NCBI GenBank assembly: GCA_933822405.4
Contig: CAKOGP040000001.1
Coordinates: 133,083-197,082 of the forward strand
Reading direction: 5' to 3'
Source of the DNA: Cylindrotheca closterium
Lineage: Eukaryota > Bacillariophyta > Bacillariophyceae > Bacillariales > Bacillariaceae
DNA: 64,000 bases
The position numbers and the translations under genes are program-made. The notes beneath the pieces were generated by a model, which was not told where the DNA came from, ran no database searches, and saw only the letters and a program-made list of their open reading frames with translations. Positions 19,309 to 28,266 of this stretch are shown in pieces; the first letter of the stretch is position 1; each line of letters opens with the position of its first letter.

Positions 19309-20295
19309 ATGGCGACGCGAAGAAGGCCACAAAATACAATACGGCTCATCTGTGTCTTGCCACTCACCATAGTGGGTAACAATAGAGGTGTACTTGCCTT
19401 GGCCCCCATGGATTCATCCAGAACAAGACGAAGCCTATCTAGTCATCATGCTCCTAGTGCATCGTTCAATCGACAACAACCTGTGTGCAACCTATTCTTC
19501 CGTTCAGGTACCGCTCCTCCAAAATCATCAGAAAGAAGGCAGATCGACCCAGCAATATTGGGACAACTTGAATCGCCAACGTTGCGTCTCCCATTTGAGT
19601 TTTCTTTGACTCGGGGTGAAGAGCAGGACGACGACGAGAACTTAATCATTCGTCACATGGGAATGGACGATTTGGATGAGGTTGTAAAAATGTGCATGGC
19701 TGAATTTGGTCCTGCGGCTGATAAGGATCCGCAATCACTGCCTGATTGGCTGGATAAGATCTACTTTGAGCCATCAATACGATTAGCTCTTCAGGCAAAG
19801 ATGAGGGAGAACAGAATATCGAATGAAAACATGTCCAAAGACCCAGCCATAATGGTCTTGTGCCGACAAGTAGAAAAGTCTAAAGTTGTCGGCTTGGTGG
19901 AAATCAGTCTACAACCAGCAGATGCGAACAAGAATCCTCCAAAGTTTCCACAACCTTTGGCCATCAAGAATCTTTACAGCAAATTCAAAGGGGTCAAGAT
20001 TGAGGGTTGGGTCACCAATTTACTAATCGATCCAGACTATCGTGGTCTAGGGTATTCCAAACTCTTGATGGCGGCAACAGAGGGTATCGCGAGATCATGG
20101 GATTGCAGCTACATATTCCTTCATGCGGATGCCAGCGTGCGAAGTGGAAAAGTATCTCAAACATTATACGAATCCATGGGATATGAAGTTGTCACAGACA
20201 GCGATCCTGATTACGCATGGATGCCCAAGAATACCTTCTCGTCAGTGCGTATGATTGACGGAGTTGCACTCTTGTGCTTTCGGAAACCTCTTTGA
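19309..20295 (+). CDS. GNAT-family N-acetyltransferase, probably organelle-targeted
   Basis: Single exon, 328 residues, ATG at 19309. The N-terminus is basic then hydrophobic (IRLICVLPLTIVGN, then VLALAP), a possible signal peptide with an ASAFAP-like site lacking Phe, followed by a Ser/Arg-rich stretch like a transit peptide. The GNAT fold begins near residue 112 (LIIRHMGMDDLDEVVKMCM). Motif A, which binds acetyl-CoA pyrophosphate, reads WVTNLLIDPDYRGLGYSKLL, and motif B includes the YIFLHADASV strand and YESMGYEVV. Substrate is unknown; plastid GNATs acetylate protein N-termini and lysines. The TBP gene is head-to-head 197 bp upstream. Confidence 0.75.
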   Translation: MATRRRPQNTIRLICVLPLTIVGNNRGVLALAPMDSSRTRRSLSSHHAPSASFNRQQPVCNLFFRSGTAPPKSSERRQIDPAILGQLESPTLRLPFEFSLTRGEEQDDDENLIIRHMGMDDLDEVVKMCMAEFGPAADKDPQSLPDWLDKIYFEPSIRLALQAKMRENRISNENMSKDPAIMVLCRQVEKSKVVGLVEISLQPADANKNPPKFPQPLAIKNLYSKFKGVKIEGWVTNLLIDPDYRGLGYSKLLMAATEGIARSWDCSYIFLHADASVRSGKVSQTLYESMGYEVVTDSDPDYAWMPKNTFSSVRMIDGVALLCFRKPL

Positions 20296-20688
20296 TGGGC
20301 AAACGTGCTGAGTCGCATGCATTCAGCACTTTCCATCCACCAACAACACTCGCATGGAATAGATTGCCACCAAACGGATTGATTCGCGTTACATACCTTT
20401 TTTACTCACTCTCTGTGTGCGAAAGACATAATTGACATGTACTTGACTGAAAAGTAGTATGCCATGCTTTTAGGATCTGAAATACTGTCGCCATGAAAGA
20501 ACTTTGAACAATCTGCAGGAAAGTCGAACAGGAAGTAGAGTTTTCAAAAAATTAGACTCCTGTTTGAGTGGCTGATTTTTTATTTTAAAAAGTGTAGGGA
20601 GGTTAACGGCATCGTTGGATTCAATGTCATCGTAGGCAGTGTTGAAGACTGGTAATTGGAGGTAGATAGCTTTTTGGTCAAATAGGCC

Positions 20689-20826
20689 CTACAGTTGCAA
20701 TTTATATTGCGATAGCTTCTTGTTTATGAAAGACAAAAATTTCATCTGAAGCTCAACAGCATAACTTGACAGCTTGGTTTGCGCGCTCTCAAGCAATCTC
20801 TTGAGGGACAATAAACGCATCACCAT
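20689..20826 (-). other. Possible 45-codon small ORF in duplication copy 1
   Basis: ATG to TAG, 45 residues. Its core LSLKRLLESAQTKLSSYA and LQMK-x-LSFIN is readable in the same frame in copy 2. Leu/Lys/Ser-rich, helical, no known domain. The substitutions between copies are mostly non-synonymous, so coding status is doubtful. Confidence 0.25.
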
Positions 20827-21384
20827 AGATTTCTAGTGGTAAGTTGTTGGATGGAAGGGTATTTCATCACTCTAGTCTTCTTAGGAGAAATCGGATAATT
20901 CTCGATGAATCATGATGGCAGTATTTCAAGACTCCCCATACGTCTTCACATTATCATGGAACGTACACTACTACATTAGATGGAAAGAGCCGATGAGAGT
21001 CTTCGCAATAACCTGAAACCAGAAGTGGCGCTCTTCAATCGCATGAAATTGATTACCACCAAATCGATTGATTCACGTCACTTACTGCTCACTCTCTGCG
21101 AAAGAGAACAATAGGAATGTACTTGACTGAAAAGTGGTGTGAAATGTAAGAAGCTTTCAGGATCCGAATAATCGTCGTCATTTAACAACTCTGAACTATC
21201 CGGCCGGAAGAAGTAGATTGGAGCTAAAAGTTCAGACTCATTTCTGAATGGCTGATTTTTATTTTAAAAAAATAAAATGTTGTAGCGAGGTTAACGGCAT
21301 CGTTGAGTTCAATATCACAGAAGACATTTTGAAAACTGGTGACTGGAGGTAGATTGTTGTTTGGTCAAATAGGCCCTACAGTTG

Positions 21385-21513
21385 CTATTTAGATTTCGAG
21401 AGCTTGTTGTTTATGAAAGACAAGGATTTCATCTGAAGCCCAGCAGCGTAGCTTAACAGCTTGGTTCGTGCGCTCTCAAGCAATCTCTTGAGGGGCAACA
21501 AATAGAGCATCAT
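21385..21513 (-). other. Possible 42-codon small ORF in duplication copy 2
   Basis: Counterpart of the frame at 20689-20826: 42 residues from the ATG at 21511-21513, with LPLKRLLESARTKLLSYA and LQMKSLSFINNKLS. It ends slightly earlier than the copy 1 frame. Coding status uncertain. Confidence 0.25.
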
Positions 21514-22366
21514 AGATTCTGGTGGTCAGTTGTCGGATGGTGGAAGGGTATTTCATCACCAGTCTTCTTCTGAGAAATCAAATTATTCTCGACAGAACAT
21601 GAGGAGTATTTTTAGATGCCTCATACGTCTTCACATTCTCATGGTAACTACACTATAGTAGTTGGAAAGAGCTGATGAGAGTCTTCGCAATAATCTGAAA
21701 CAGAAGTTGTCGATATTCTTTCAACCTTCCGAGTGCTTGAAGAGGTCGATGATGAAAAAATGAGGACGCTGAGATTCCCGCTAACATGGTACATTTTTCC
21801 ACGTCTTTTTGCGTAGAAAAACGATGAATCTCGGGCCGAAATAATGAATCTTGCTCGACCTCGGCTGTTGATTCATTCTGTCGCTGCTCACCCCTCTCGA
21901 GATTCTTCTTTTTATCCACTCGTAGATCGGACGTTGTAGTTTGGCATCCTCAGTAGTTGCGTTGGCAATTTGGATTGTCATTGCTAGGCATCAGCACTTC
22001 AGCACTGAAAGGATTGTGGACGCCGATTACTTTGTCACATCGAGATCGAAACAGCTGCAAGGAGGTCGACATAGGAAGTAAGAGCTGACTTGTAAGTTTC
22101 AATCATTCCCACTCCCAACTCTTGCAATCGGACCTGGTATCAACTGTATGGTGTTCTGGACACTCTGGATCCCAATCCAAGGCAGCTAATGGCATCAACA
22201 CCATCAAATTCCGATTCTAATTGGTGGCTATGTGTCGTGCTACAGGACTAGTCCGACTTCGATTGATTTGCTGCGTGTTTAGGTTTCAGCAGGACGCTGT
22301 ATTTTCATTTTGAATTCAATATCTGTTATCTCATCCCATCTATTTCATCACTTCCTTGATTATATT

Positions 22367-24151
22367 ATGACCGTAACAGTACAAGAGAATCGACATAAAA
22401 AGGAAACTGCTGGCCTTGACCTTTGTGCTCTTAGAATTCGACACCCAGAGATTGGAACAAAGAGAGTTTTTCGGAAATCGAAGCGATCGCGTAGCATGAG
22501 TGATTTGGCAATGTCTCATCATAGCGAACCGCATCAACCTCAGGCAGCGGTATCATCTAACGCTGTTTTCAATCCCTTAACAGTAGGAGAAGAACAAATT
22601 GCCGGAGTGGGAGGGAGTGTGGTGGATGATCTCATGAGTGTTTATGAGAGTATGACTCAATCAAAGACGCCTCACCCAAACCATCATCAACAATCAAAGC
22701 CAATGGTGCAGCACGGGCAATATGACCAGTATGGGAGTCCGGATCAAGATCACCAGATGCAAGCACCGCAACCCCACATACCACAGCAGCAATCACCGAT
22801 GGTTCAGCAATACAATATACCGGACCATGTCTATCCCCAACATGTCCCAGCTCCGCAAATGCAATACCAGCAGCCACCGCAGCAAGTTTATGGTGGCTAT
22901 CAAAATTACCAACAGCATTTTGCGCCACCAGTTCAAAACTATGCACCCCTGGACCAACAAAACCAACAGCATCAGCAACAAATGCCTAAACCTGAAGAAG
23001 AAGATGATTCGGATGAAATGGAAGAGCAACCTCGCAAGAAGCGAAAAGGATCTTCCAAGGCCAAGGGACGCAAGAAGGGGAAGAACTCTGATGGACGATG
23101 GTCAAAGAGGTTTACTTGGCCTGATGATTTGCATCGTGATTTTGTCTCGGCAATCTTCGACGTGGGTCTTAAGCACTCATCACCATCAACGATTATGGAA
23201 CACATGCCCAAGAATCCAGACATTACAACTGAACGGATTAAGAGTCATTTGCAGAAATATCGTCTTCATCGTCAAAAGTCGAAGGAAGACTTCATGTCTT
23301 CCTACGAGGCATCGCTGAACAAGTTTCAAGAGAAGGGATTGTCAAATGTCAAGTCTTTGACAAATGCGGACGCAGCTGCACATCTGACGTATTCTGCCAC
23401 CATGGATCCTACCAAGGTTGCCGTCCCACCTACCCTTGCTCCCCTTCCAAGCCAAGAAGTGGCCGCTCGCCCTGCACAGCCAATCGTATATTCGCCAAAT
23501 GTCAACGAGGCGCTTATGCTTCCTCAGCTGACTGAAGCGGAGAAAAAGAGTCCGATTGGTGCTTCAATGGGATATTTGATGGGTCTGTTTTTCTCATTGA
23601 AACAGCAACTGGCAGCACAACGTAGTCTTTCCAACACCGACAAGATGAATAATCATTCCGCTTTGCATACTACTACTGTGGTTCAAAAGGTTGCAGATGC
23701 TGAAGAAGTCACCCGTGAGTCACCCTCTCACATGCACTCAGGCAACAGTATAGCTTCTACTGCCTGCACGGAAGAAACAACATCCTCTACACATCCTGCA
23801 ACTCGCAACATTGAAGTCAATAGCCACATGAAACGTGACATGCAGAATCAAATGGCATTCCAGAACAAGATGCGTGCCCTGAAGCTACAAGAATTGAATA
23901 AGATTAAAAAAGTGGGAGACGGGAAGGATCTACCTGCTGCTGCTGCTGCTGCTGCTGGACACCCACCGCAACACGGAGATGACGAAGCTGATGAAGGCCA
24001 AGTTGCTGGAGAAAACGGTGGACACGATGGAGCAGATGGGGCACAAGGGGGTGCTATGAGAAGCAGAGGAATTTCAATAGCAGCGTCCGATGACTTTTGG
24101 AATAGCGACGTTGTCGACGAGCAGCTGTTTGAATTTCTTATGAATCATTAA
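22367..24151 (+). CDS. GARP/MYB-like transcription factor (SHLQKYR class)
   Basis: Single exon. The frame is open from 22310 through a TTG, but the first ATG is 22367, giving 594 residues. Residues about 80-220 are His/Gln/Pro/Tyr-rich and disordered. An acidic then basic stretch (EEEDDSDEMEEQ, then RKKRKGSSKAKGRKKGK), a likely nuclear localisation signal, leads into the DNA-binding domain at about residues 244-303: RFTWPDDLHRDFVSAI, a middle helix STIMEHMP, and the hallmark ITTERIKSHLQKYRLHR. In plants this GARP domain occurs in type-B response regulators, PHR1 and GLK. No receiver domain precedes it here. A short poly-Ala run from a (CTG/GCT) repeat lies at about 23935-23957, and the C-terminus ends in an acidic, aromatic DDFWNSDVVDEQLFEFLM segment that may be an activation motif. 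Confidence 0.85.
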   Translation: MTVTVQENRHKKETAGLDLCALRIRHPEIGTKRVFRKSKRSRSMSDLAMSHHSEPHQPQAAVSSNAVFNPLTVGEEQIAGVGGSVVDDLMSVYESMTQSKTPHPNHHQQSKPMVQHGQYDQYGSPDQDHQMQAPQPHIPQQQSPMVQQYNIPDHVYPQHVPAPQMQYQQPPQQVYGGYQNYQQHFAPPVQNYAPLDQQNQQHQQQMPKPEEEDDSDEMEEQPRKKRKGSSKAKGRKKGKNSDGRWSKRFTWPDDLHRDFVSAIFDVGLKHSSPSTIMEHMPKNPDITTERIKSHLQKYRLHRQKSKEDFMSSYEASLNKFQEKGLSNVKSLTNADAAAHLTYSATMDPTKVAVPPTLAPLPSQEVAARPAQPIVYSPNVNEALMLPQLTEAEKKSPIGASMGYLMGLFFSLKQQLAAQRSLSNTDKMNNHSALHTTTVVQKVADAEEVTRESPSHMHSGNSIASTACTEETTSSTHPATRNIEVNSHMKRDMQNQMAFQNKMRALKLQELNKIKKVGDGKDLPAAAAAAAGHPPQHGDDEADEGQVAGENGGHDGADGAQGGAMRSRGISIAASDDFWNSDVVDEQLFEFLMNH

Positions 24152-24246
24152 AAAACTCTTTGGCTTCTCGCGAAATACTGGCATGTAAATACTGTATCAT
24201 TCTAACATTTTATTTGTTAAAATAACATCCATGAATATTAATACAC

Positions 24247-25638
24247 CTAAATCCTATCAACTTTCTCCATGAAACAAAATACGTTTGGGATCACAATCTC
24301 TGCTCCCGATTTGATACGGCAGCTTAACCTATACTCGTTGGCCGGAACCAACCAGGCCGCTCTCTCCCCTTCCGAAATTTGTACTTTCCAGAGGGCTTCT
24401 TCCAGCATCGAAAGGGCTTCCATCTGAAGGTACTTGAAAAGCATGTTATGGATACGGTCAACTTGAACTCGTCGGCTTGTCTTGTCAGATAGCTCCTCAA
24501 TGAGCCGCAAGATCGTAATTTTCCATTTTGCAGACCTGAGACTCTTCAGGGGCGCTCCAGTACTTGCATAGATGCAATGAGTGAGAAGAGGGAGAGAGCT
24601 TGGCGTCATATTTTCCACCAAGTAGTCAATGGGTCTACTTCCCCATTTGTCGCCAAGTTCAAGGCATCGTGGGAACCTCCTTTGCAGCTCGATCCAAAGA
24701 TTAGCCCGCGGTTTGCAGGAAAGAGCCAAAATGTGCAGCGGCGTCATTTCAAGACCATCTTGGAAATTGTCAAAGGCTTCACTCGCCAAGCTCTGGCGAA
24801 TTTCTTCAAGGACTGTATTTTCTTCCTTGTATTTTTGAAAGTAGCAGATGCGGTGTACCGGCAAACCATCGAATCTGTGTTTCAGAACGTGAAACAGCTG
24901 ATCTTCTTCGAAAACCTGCAGGAGGTCCTCGCAGCCGGCAAACGGTTCTCCTATCCGCGAAATATTGTTAGGCAGATACACATTTCTCAGTGATGCGCAG
25001 CTTATAAGTGATCCGTCTCGAATGCTGCTCATCGTCTCTGGAAGCTCCAATGACATTAGGCTCCAGCAACGCGAAAACGCATATGGTTCGATTGTGGTAG
25101 TCTTGGACGACAGGGAAACATGTCGCAAAGATCCACAACGCAGAAACCAACCATTGACATATTCAATAAAATCTGGTAGTGCAGCCGACTCAAGACTGCT
25201 GCAATCTGCAAATGCCGAAGTAGCAATCATTTGGACAGTGGACGGAACCTCAATTGCTCGCAACGATCGGCAGGATCGAAAGGCAGCAATACCAATGGTC
25301 TGAAGTCCTTCTGGAAGTACAACCGGGTTAAGCTCATAGCAACCCTCGAACGCGTTGTTGCCAATATCAGTCAAACTGCCTGGAAAGATGACTCGCTGCA
25401 ACACAAAACAGCAATAAAAGGCATTGTCACCAATTACCTTAAGCTGATCTGGGAATTCCAGCCATACCAAGTTTTCCAATGAATGCAATCTCCAATTTGG
25501 GATTCTTTCGATATCAGTGTCCACGGTTATATATTTGGCATCCCGTCGAATCGCTCCACGGCTCTGGCCAGTGTAGAGAAAGCCAGCGTCATGGTCCATG
25601 CCTTCCCAACTGTGACGTTTTCGTTCCATTTTTGTCAT
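24247..25638 (-). CDS. BspA-type leucine-rich-repeat (LRR_5) protein
   Basis: Single exon, 463 residues, ATG at 25636-25638 with a second in-frame ATG 9 nt later. From about residue 55 to 240 there are eight or so LRR_5 units of about 23 residues, with the pattern LP-x-G-L-x-x-IG-x-x-AF-x-x-C-x-x-L (for example LTDIGNNAFEGCYEL and MIATSAFADCSSLESAALP). These repeats form a solenoid for protein binding and are highly expanded in diatoms. The C-terminal half is helical with a TPLHILALSCKP motif that looks like an ankyrin-type unit and HNMLFKYLQMEALSMLEEALWK. No signal peptide or membrane segment is seen, so it is probably intracellular. The gene is head-to-head with NOP9, 179 bp away. Confidence 0.8.
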   Translation of the reverse strand: MTKMERKRHSWEGMDHDAGFLYTGQSRGAIRRDAKYITVDTDIERIPNWRLHSLENLVWLEFPDQLKVIGDNAFYCCFVLQRVIFPGSLTDIGNNAFEGCYELNPVVLPEGLQTIGIAAFRSCRSLRAIEVPSTVQMIATSAFADCSSLESAALPDFIEYVNGWFLRCGSLRHVSLSSKTTTIEPYAFSRCWSLMSLELPETMSSIRDGSLISCASLRNVYLPNNISRIGEPFAGCEDLLQVFEEDQLFHVLKHRFDGLPVHRICYFQKYKEENTVLEEIRQSLASEAFDNFQDGLEMTPLHILALSCKPRANLWIELQRRFPRCLELGDKWGSRPIDYLVENMTPSSLPLLTHCIYASTGAPLKSLRSAKWKITILRLIEELSDKTSRRVQVDRIHNMLFKYLQMEALSMLEEALWKVQISEGERAAWLVPANEYRLSCRIKSGAEIVIPNVFCFMEKVDRI

Positions 25639-25817
25639 TCACTCATTCTTCGCATAATGTTCGTTTCGTAGAAATTTCTGATGACGTCCGTCCTGCAACC
25701 GTCTCACGCCATCATCTTCAATCTCCACCCAACTTCGAACTTTTGGAAGAAAACCAAAAACAGGAATCCAACCACAACTACTATTGCTCAGAAAGGATTA
25801 TCGCACAACAACTTAAG
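25639..25817. promoter_or_regulatory. Divergent promoter of the LRR_5 gene and NOP9
   Basis: 179 bp between the two start codons. The plus-strand frame of NOP9 stays open upstream through this region and into the LRR gene, but the ATG at 25818 is preferred because the upstream part is antisense to the LRR_5 coding region. Confidence 0.4.
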
Positions 25818-28112
25818 ATGGGCGACAACCGAGACGATCCAGGAGATTATGCTCGCCCGAGGCGGCCAGATACAGATACAATTTCTTACTTGAGGGGCTT
25901 GCCATTGGACGTGGATCAAGCCAAACAAGAAATTTCTTCCTACCTAGAACATGGAGGTGAATTTCCGCAAACCCTTGTGGCTACCTTTTCGGCGATTGAT
26001 GAAATCTGCATGGAAATTGCCTCTCTTGCAGGTGATGAATTTGGTTCACAGGGAGTCGAGCTGCTGGCTCATATTTCTGCTCCTCATTCCGAATTGGCTT
26101 CAAGGATACTGTTGAATGCTTGTTCTGGATACCATTTGCATTTGGCCACACATCGATACGGCTCTCACGTGGTTCAGACAATTCTTCAACTTGCATTTTC
26201 ATCGGCCAGTGAAAAAGATTTGGCGTCTGATCCAGAGTCCCCTTCCTTTGATAACTCCTCGACCGACGACCTCCCGTCTCTCGCTGAGTTGGTCCAAGGC
26301 ATGGTAGAAGAGTTATCACCACACACATCCAGCTTGGCAGTTCACGTATGTGGCTCTCACGTCCTCCGAACACTACTGTGCGTCCTGGGCGGAGTCGACC
26401 TAGTAACTTCTGGAAATGGCAGTGACAATCGATTCGACAGTGGCGCCATTTTGCGTGGTCGAAAGAAAAACAAGAAAAAGAAAAAGAAGAAACCCGATGC
26501 CGATTCATCAGCTGGAATCCCTCATGCTGGAACTATGAGCGTCATTTACCGTTCACATTCTAGGGTAAATCCAAACGAATTCACATCTTCCTTGGAAGCC
26601 ATGACGAATGCAGTGATTGGAGAACACGGAATGAAGGAACCTGGCGAACTCCAGCAACTTGCTAGCCATCCTAGCGCTGGACCACTTTTGATTGTTCTGT
26701 TTCGAGTGCTAACATATTCTACTGAGGACGGAAAGAAACAGTGGGAGGCCCTAGAAGCAGAAAAGGGGGACTCGATTGCCGATTTCCGCTTGGGCATTGC
26801 TCGTCAGGAACCAACCTTTGCTACTGGGACACTCGCACATAGAATGGCCTGCCAGATCCTCTGCTGGGATGAGGATGTGGAGGAACAGCCACATGCGGGG
26901 GATATTATCTTTGGGTTGTCTGGGGAGCCCCGAGGTTCCCATTTACTGGAAACTCTGTTGCGACTGGCGCCAGATGAAATGCACAATAATATCCTTCAAT
27001 GTGGAGGCTTCTTTAATCCAACTGCCATGCAAGAATATTGTGAACACCAAGTATCCAACTTCGTTGTCCAGACACTTTTGACAACGATCCGAACCAAAGA
27101 ACAAGCAGAAACAATGCTCAAGGTTGTCGAGAAGGTCATATCGAGTGGTTTGGCAGTCGATGGCACAAAGAAGAGACGAGGGATCCTGTGGAGAACGGTC
27201 GAGCTAGCTTCCAAGTTTCGAGTGGGCCAAGATGGAATCCTCAAGGCGGTTCGATTGGGATTCGCTGCCATTAGCAAGTCTACTACTGCTACTGAAGAAT
27301 CCGCAGAGACGGAACAAGCAGCAAATGACCAAGACCAAGGAGAGGAGGAGGGCAAGAACAAGAAAAAGAAACAACGAAAGAAGGCAACTTCAGTGGAAGT
27401 CAAGGATTGTGTCAAGAGTCTTCTTGGCGTTCAATTGCCCGAAAAAGAAGGCGACCGACTCACATTGGACGCCACTGGCGCCCGGGCAGTCTATCACATG
27501 CTTCGCTTCACGCCGCGTTTGTGCGAAGACGTGTTGAAGGGTTGCATTGACGAACATTCTGTCGATGAATTGGTGGCCATGGCCAAGGACGGATTGGGAA
27601 GTCGCTGCGTCATGGACGGCATATTAAGTGGGCCCACCAAGACTCCAATTTTTGCCGCCGCCTCCAAAAACTTGTACAAGAAATTGACCGACCATTGGGT
27701 CTCCTTGTCCATTGACCGAGTGGGCCATCACATTGTTAAGAAGCTATTCGAAGCTTTATTAAAGATTGATGACAAGAGTATGCTGGTCGAAGAGTTGGTG
27801 AATGGAGGCAGACGACTGACTGCCAACAAGATGGGCCACAGCGTTTCCGAAGCCTGTATGGTGGACATCTACCGTGAGAATCCAAAGCAATGGCGCAAGA
27901 AAATTGTCAGCACTCAAGACAAGTCGGAAGACACGTTTTTGAAGGAAATGACTTCTGCTAGTGGCGAAGGCGGCCAAGCATCGACCAAGCCCAAGCGCAA
28001 ACGCAAACGAAAAAAGAAGGAGACGTCCACCGAAGAGGAATCGGCCACCAAAAAGACTTCCTTTCCATCCTCGAGTGTGGATTCCATCATCAATGCCATT
28101 ACCGCTAGTTAG
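25818..28112 (+). CDS. NOP9: Nucleolar protein 9 (Pumilio-repeat rRNA-processing factor)
   Basis: Single exon, 764 residues from the ATG at 25818. Pumilio-like repeats with the NOP9 pattern are spread along the protein: HLATHRYGSHVVQTILQLA, SLAVHVCGSHVLRTLLCVL, GEPRGSHLLETLLRLAP, CEHQVSNFVVQTLLTTI, LDATGARAVYHMLRFTP, MAKDGLGSRCVMDGIL, SIDRVGHHIVKKLFEALL and LTANKMGHSVSEACM. NOP9 binds pre-18S rRNA near the central pseudoknot and is needed for small-subunit assembly in the nucleolus. Lys-rich insertions (residues about 325-340 and 510-520) and the basic C-terminus (KPKRKRKRKKKE) fit nucleolar localisation. Gene length and repeat order match the family; the function is assigned by homology of repeats read by eye. 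Confidence 0.85.
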   Translation: MGDNRDDPGDYARPRRPDTDTISYLRGLPLDVDQAKQEISSYLEHGGEFPQTLVATFSAIDEICMEIASLAGDEFGSQGVELLAHISAPHSELASRILLNACSGYHLHLATHRYGSHVVQTILQLAFSSASEKDLASDPESPSFDNSSTDDLPSLAELVQGMVEELSPHTSSLAVHVCGSHVLRTLLCVLGGVDLVTSGNGSDNRFDSGAILRGRKKNKKKKKKKPDADSSAGIPHAGTMSVIYRSHSRVNPNEFTSSLEAMTNAVIGEHGMKEPGELQQLASHPSAGPLLIVLFRVLTYSTEDGKKQWEALEAEKGDSIADFRLGIARQEPTFATGTLAHRMACQILCWDEDVEEQPHAGDIIFGLSGEPRGSHLLETLLRLAPDEMHNNILQCGGFFNPTAMQEYCEHQVSNFVVQTLLTTIRTKEQAETMLKVVEKVISSGLAVDGTKKRRGILWRTVELASKFRVGQDGILKAVRLGFAAISKSTTATEESAETEQAANDQDQGEEEGKNKKKKQRKKATSVEVKDCVKSLLGVQLPEKEGDRLTLDATGARAVYHMLRFTPRLCEDVLKGCIDEHSVDELVAMAKDGLGSRCVMDGILSGPTKTPIFAAASKNLYKKLTDHWVSLSIDRVGHHIVKKLFEALLKIDDKSMLVEELVNGGRRLTANKMGHSVSEACMVDIYRENPKQWRKKIVSTQDKSEDTFLKEMTSASGEGGQASTKPKRKRKRKKKETSTEEESATKKTSFPSSSVDSIINAITAS

Positions 28113-28266
28113 TATTTACAATATATAAAATACAGACAGTAAGTCTTGTGGTGGTCAAAAATTGTATTTTACTCTTTTCTTAAAACTGTGAATATAAATA
28201 CGATCAAAATTGCAAACAAAACTTGCAAGAAAAAATGGTAGGTTGCACGAGATGAAAGACTAATCT

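Larger units (their letters stand above)
20350..21725. repeat. Head-to-tail tandem duplication, unit about 690 bp
   Basis: Copy 1 is about 20350-21039 and copy 2 about 21040-21725. Landmarks in order in both: CGCATG(G)AA near the start, ACCAAA-x-GATTGATTC, TACTTGACTGAAAAGT, a TTTTATTTTAAAA tract, GAGGTTAACGGCATCGTTG, TTGGTCAAATAGGCCCTACA, CTCTCAAGCAATCTCTTGAG, GGGTATTTCATCAC and GATGAGAGTCTTCGCAATAA. The junction is clean, with the start of copy 2 abutting the end of copy 1. Copies differ by many substitutions and small indels. No terminal inverted repeats or transposase frame were seen. Confidence 0.85.
20296..22366. other. Gene-poor region of about 2 kb
   Basis: No domain-bearing gene. It is dominated by a head-to-tail duplication (20350-21725) and then about 640 bp upstream of the GARP gene with only short, unconvincing open frames on the minus strand. 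Confidence 0.6.

Noticed and set aside
25479..25817. Upstream extension of NOP9 by 113 codons
   Set aside because: It runs antisense through the LRR_5 gene and its promoter. The ATG at 25818 fits the family.
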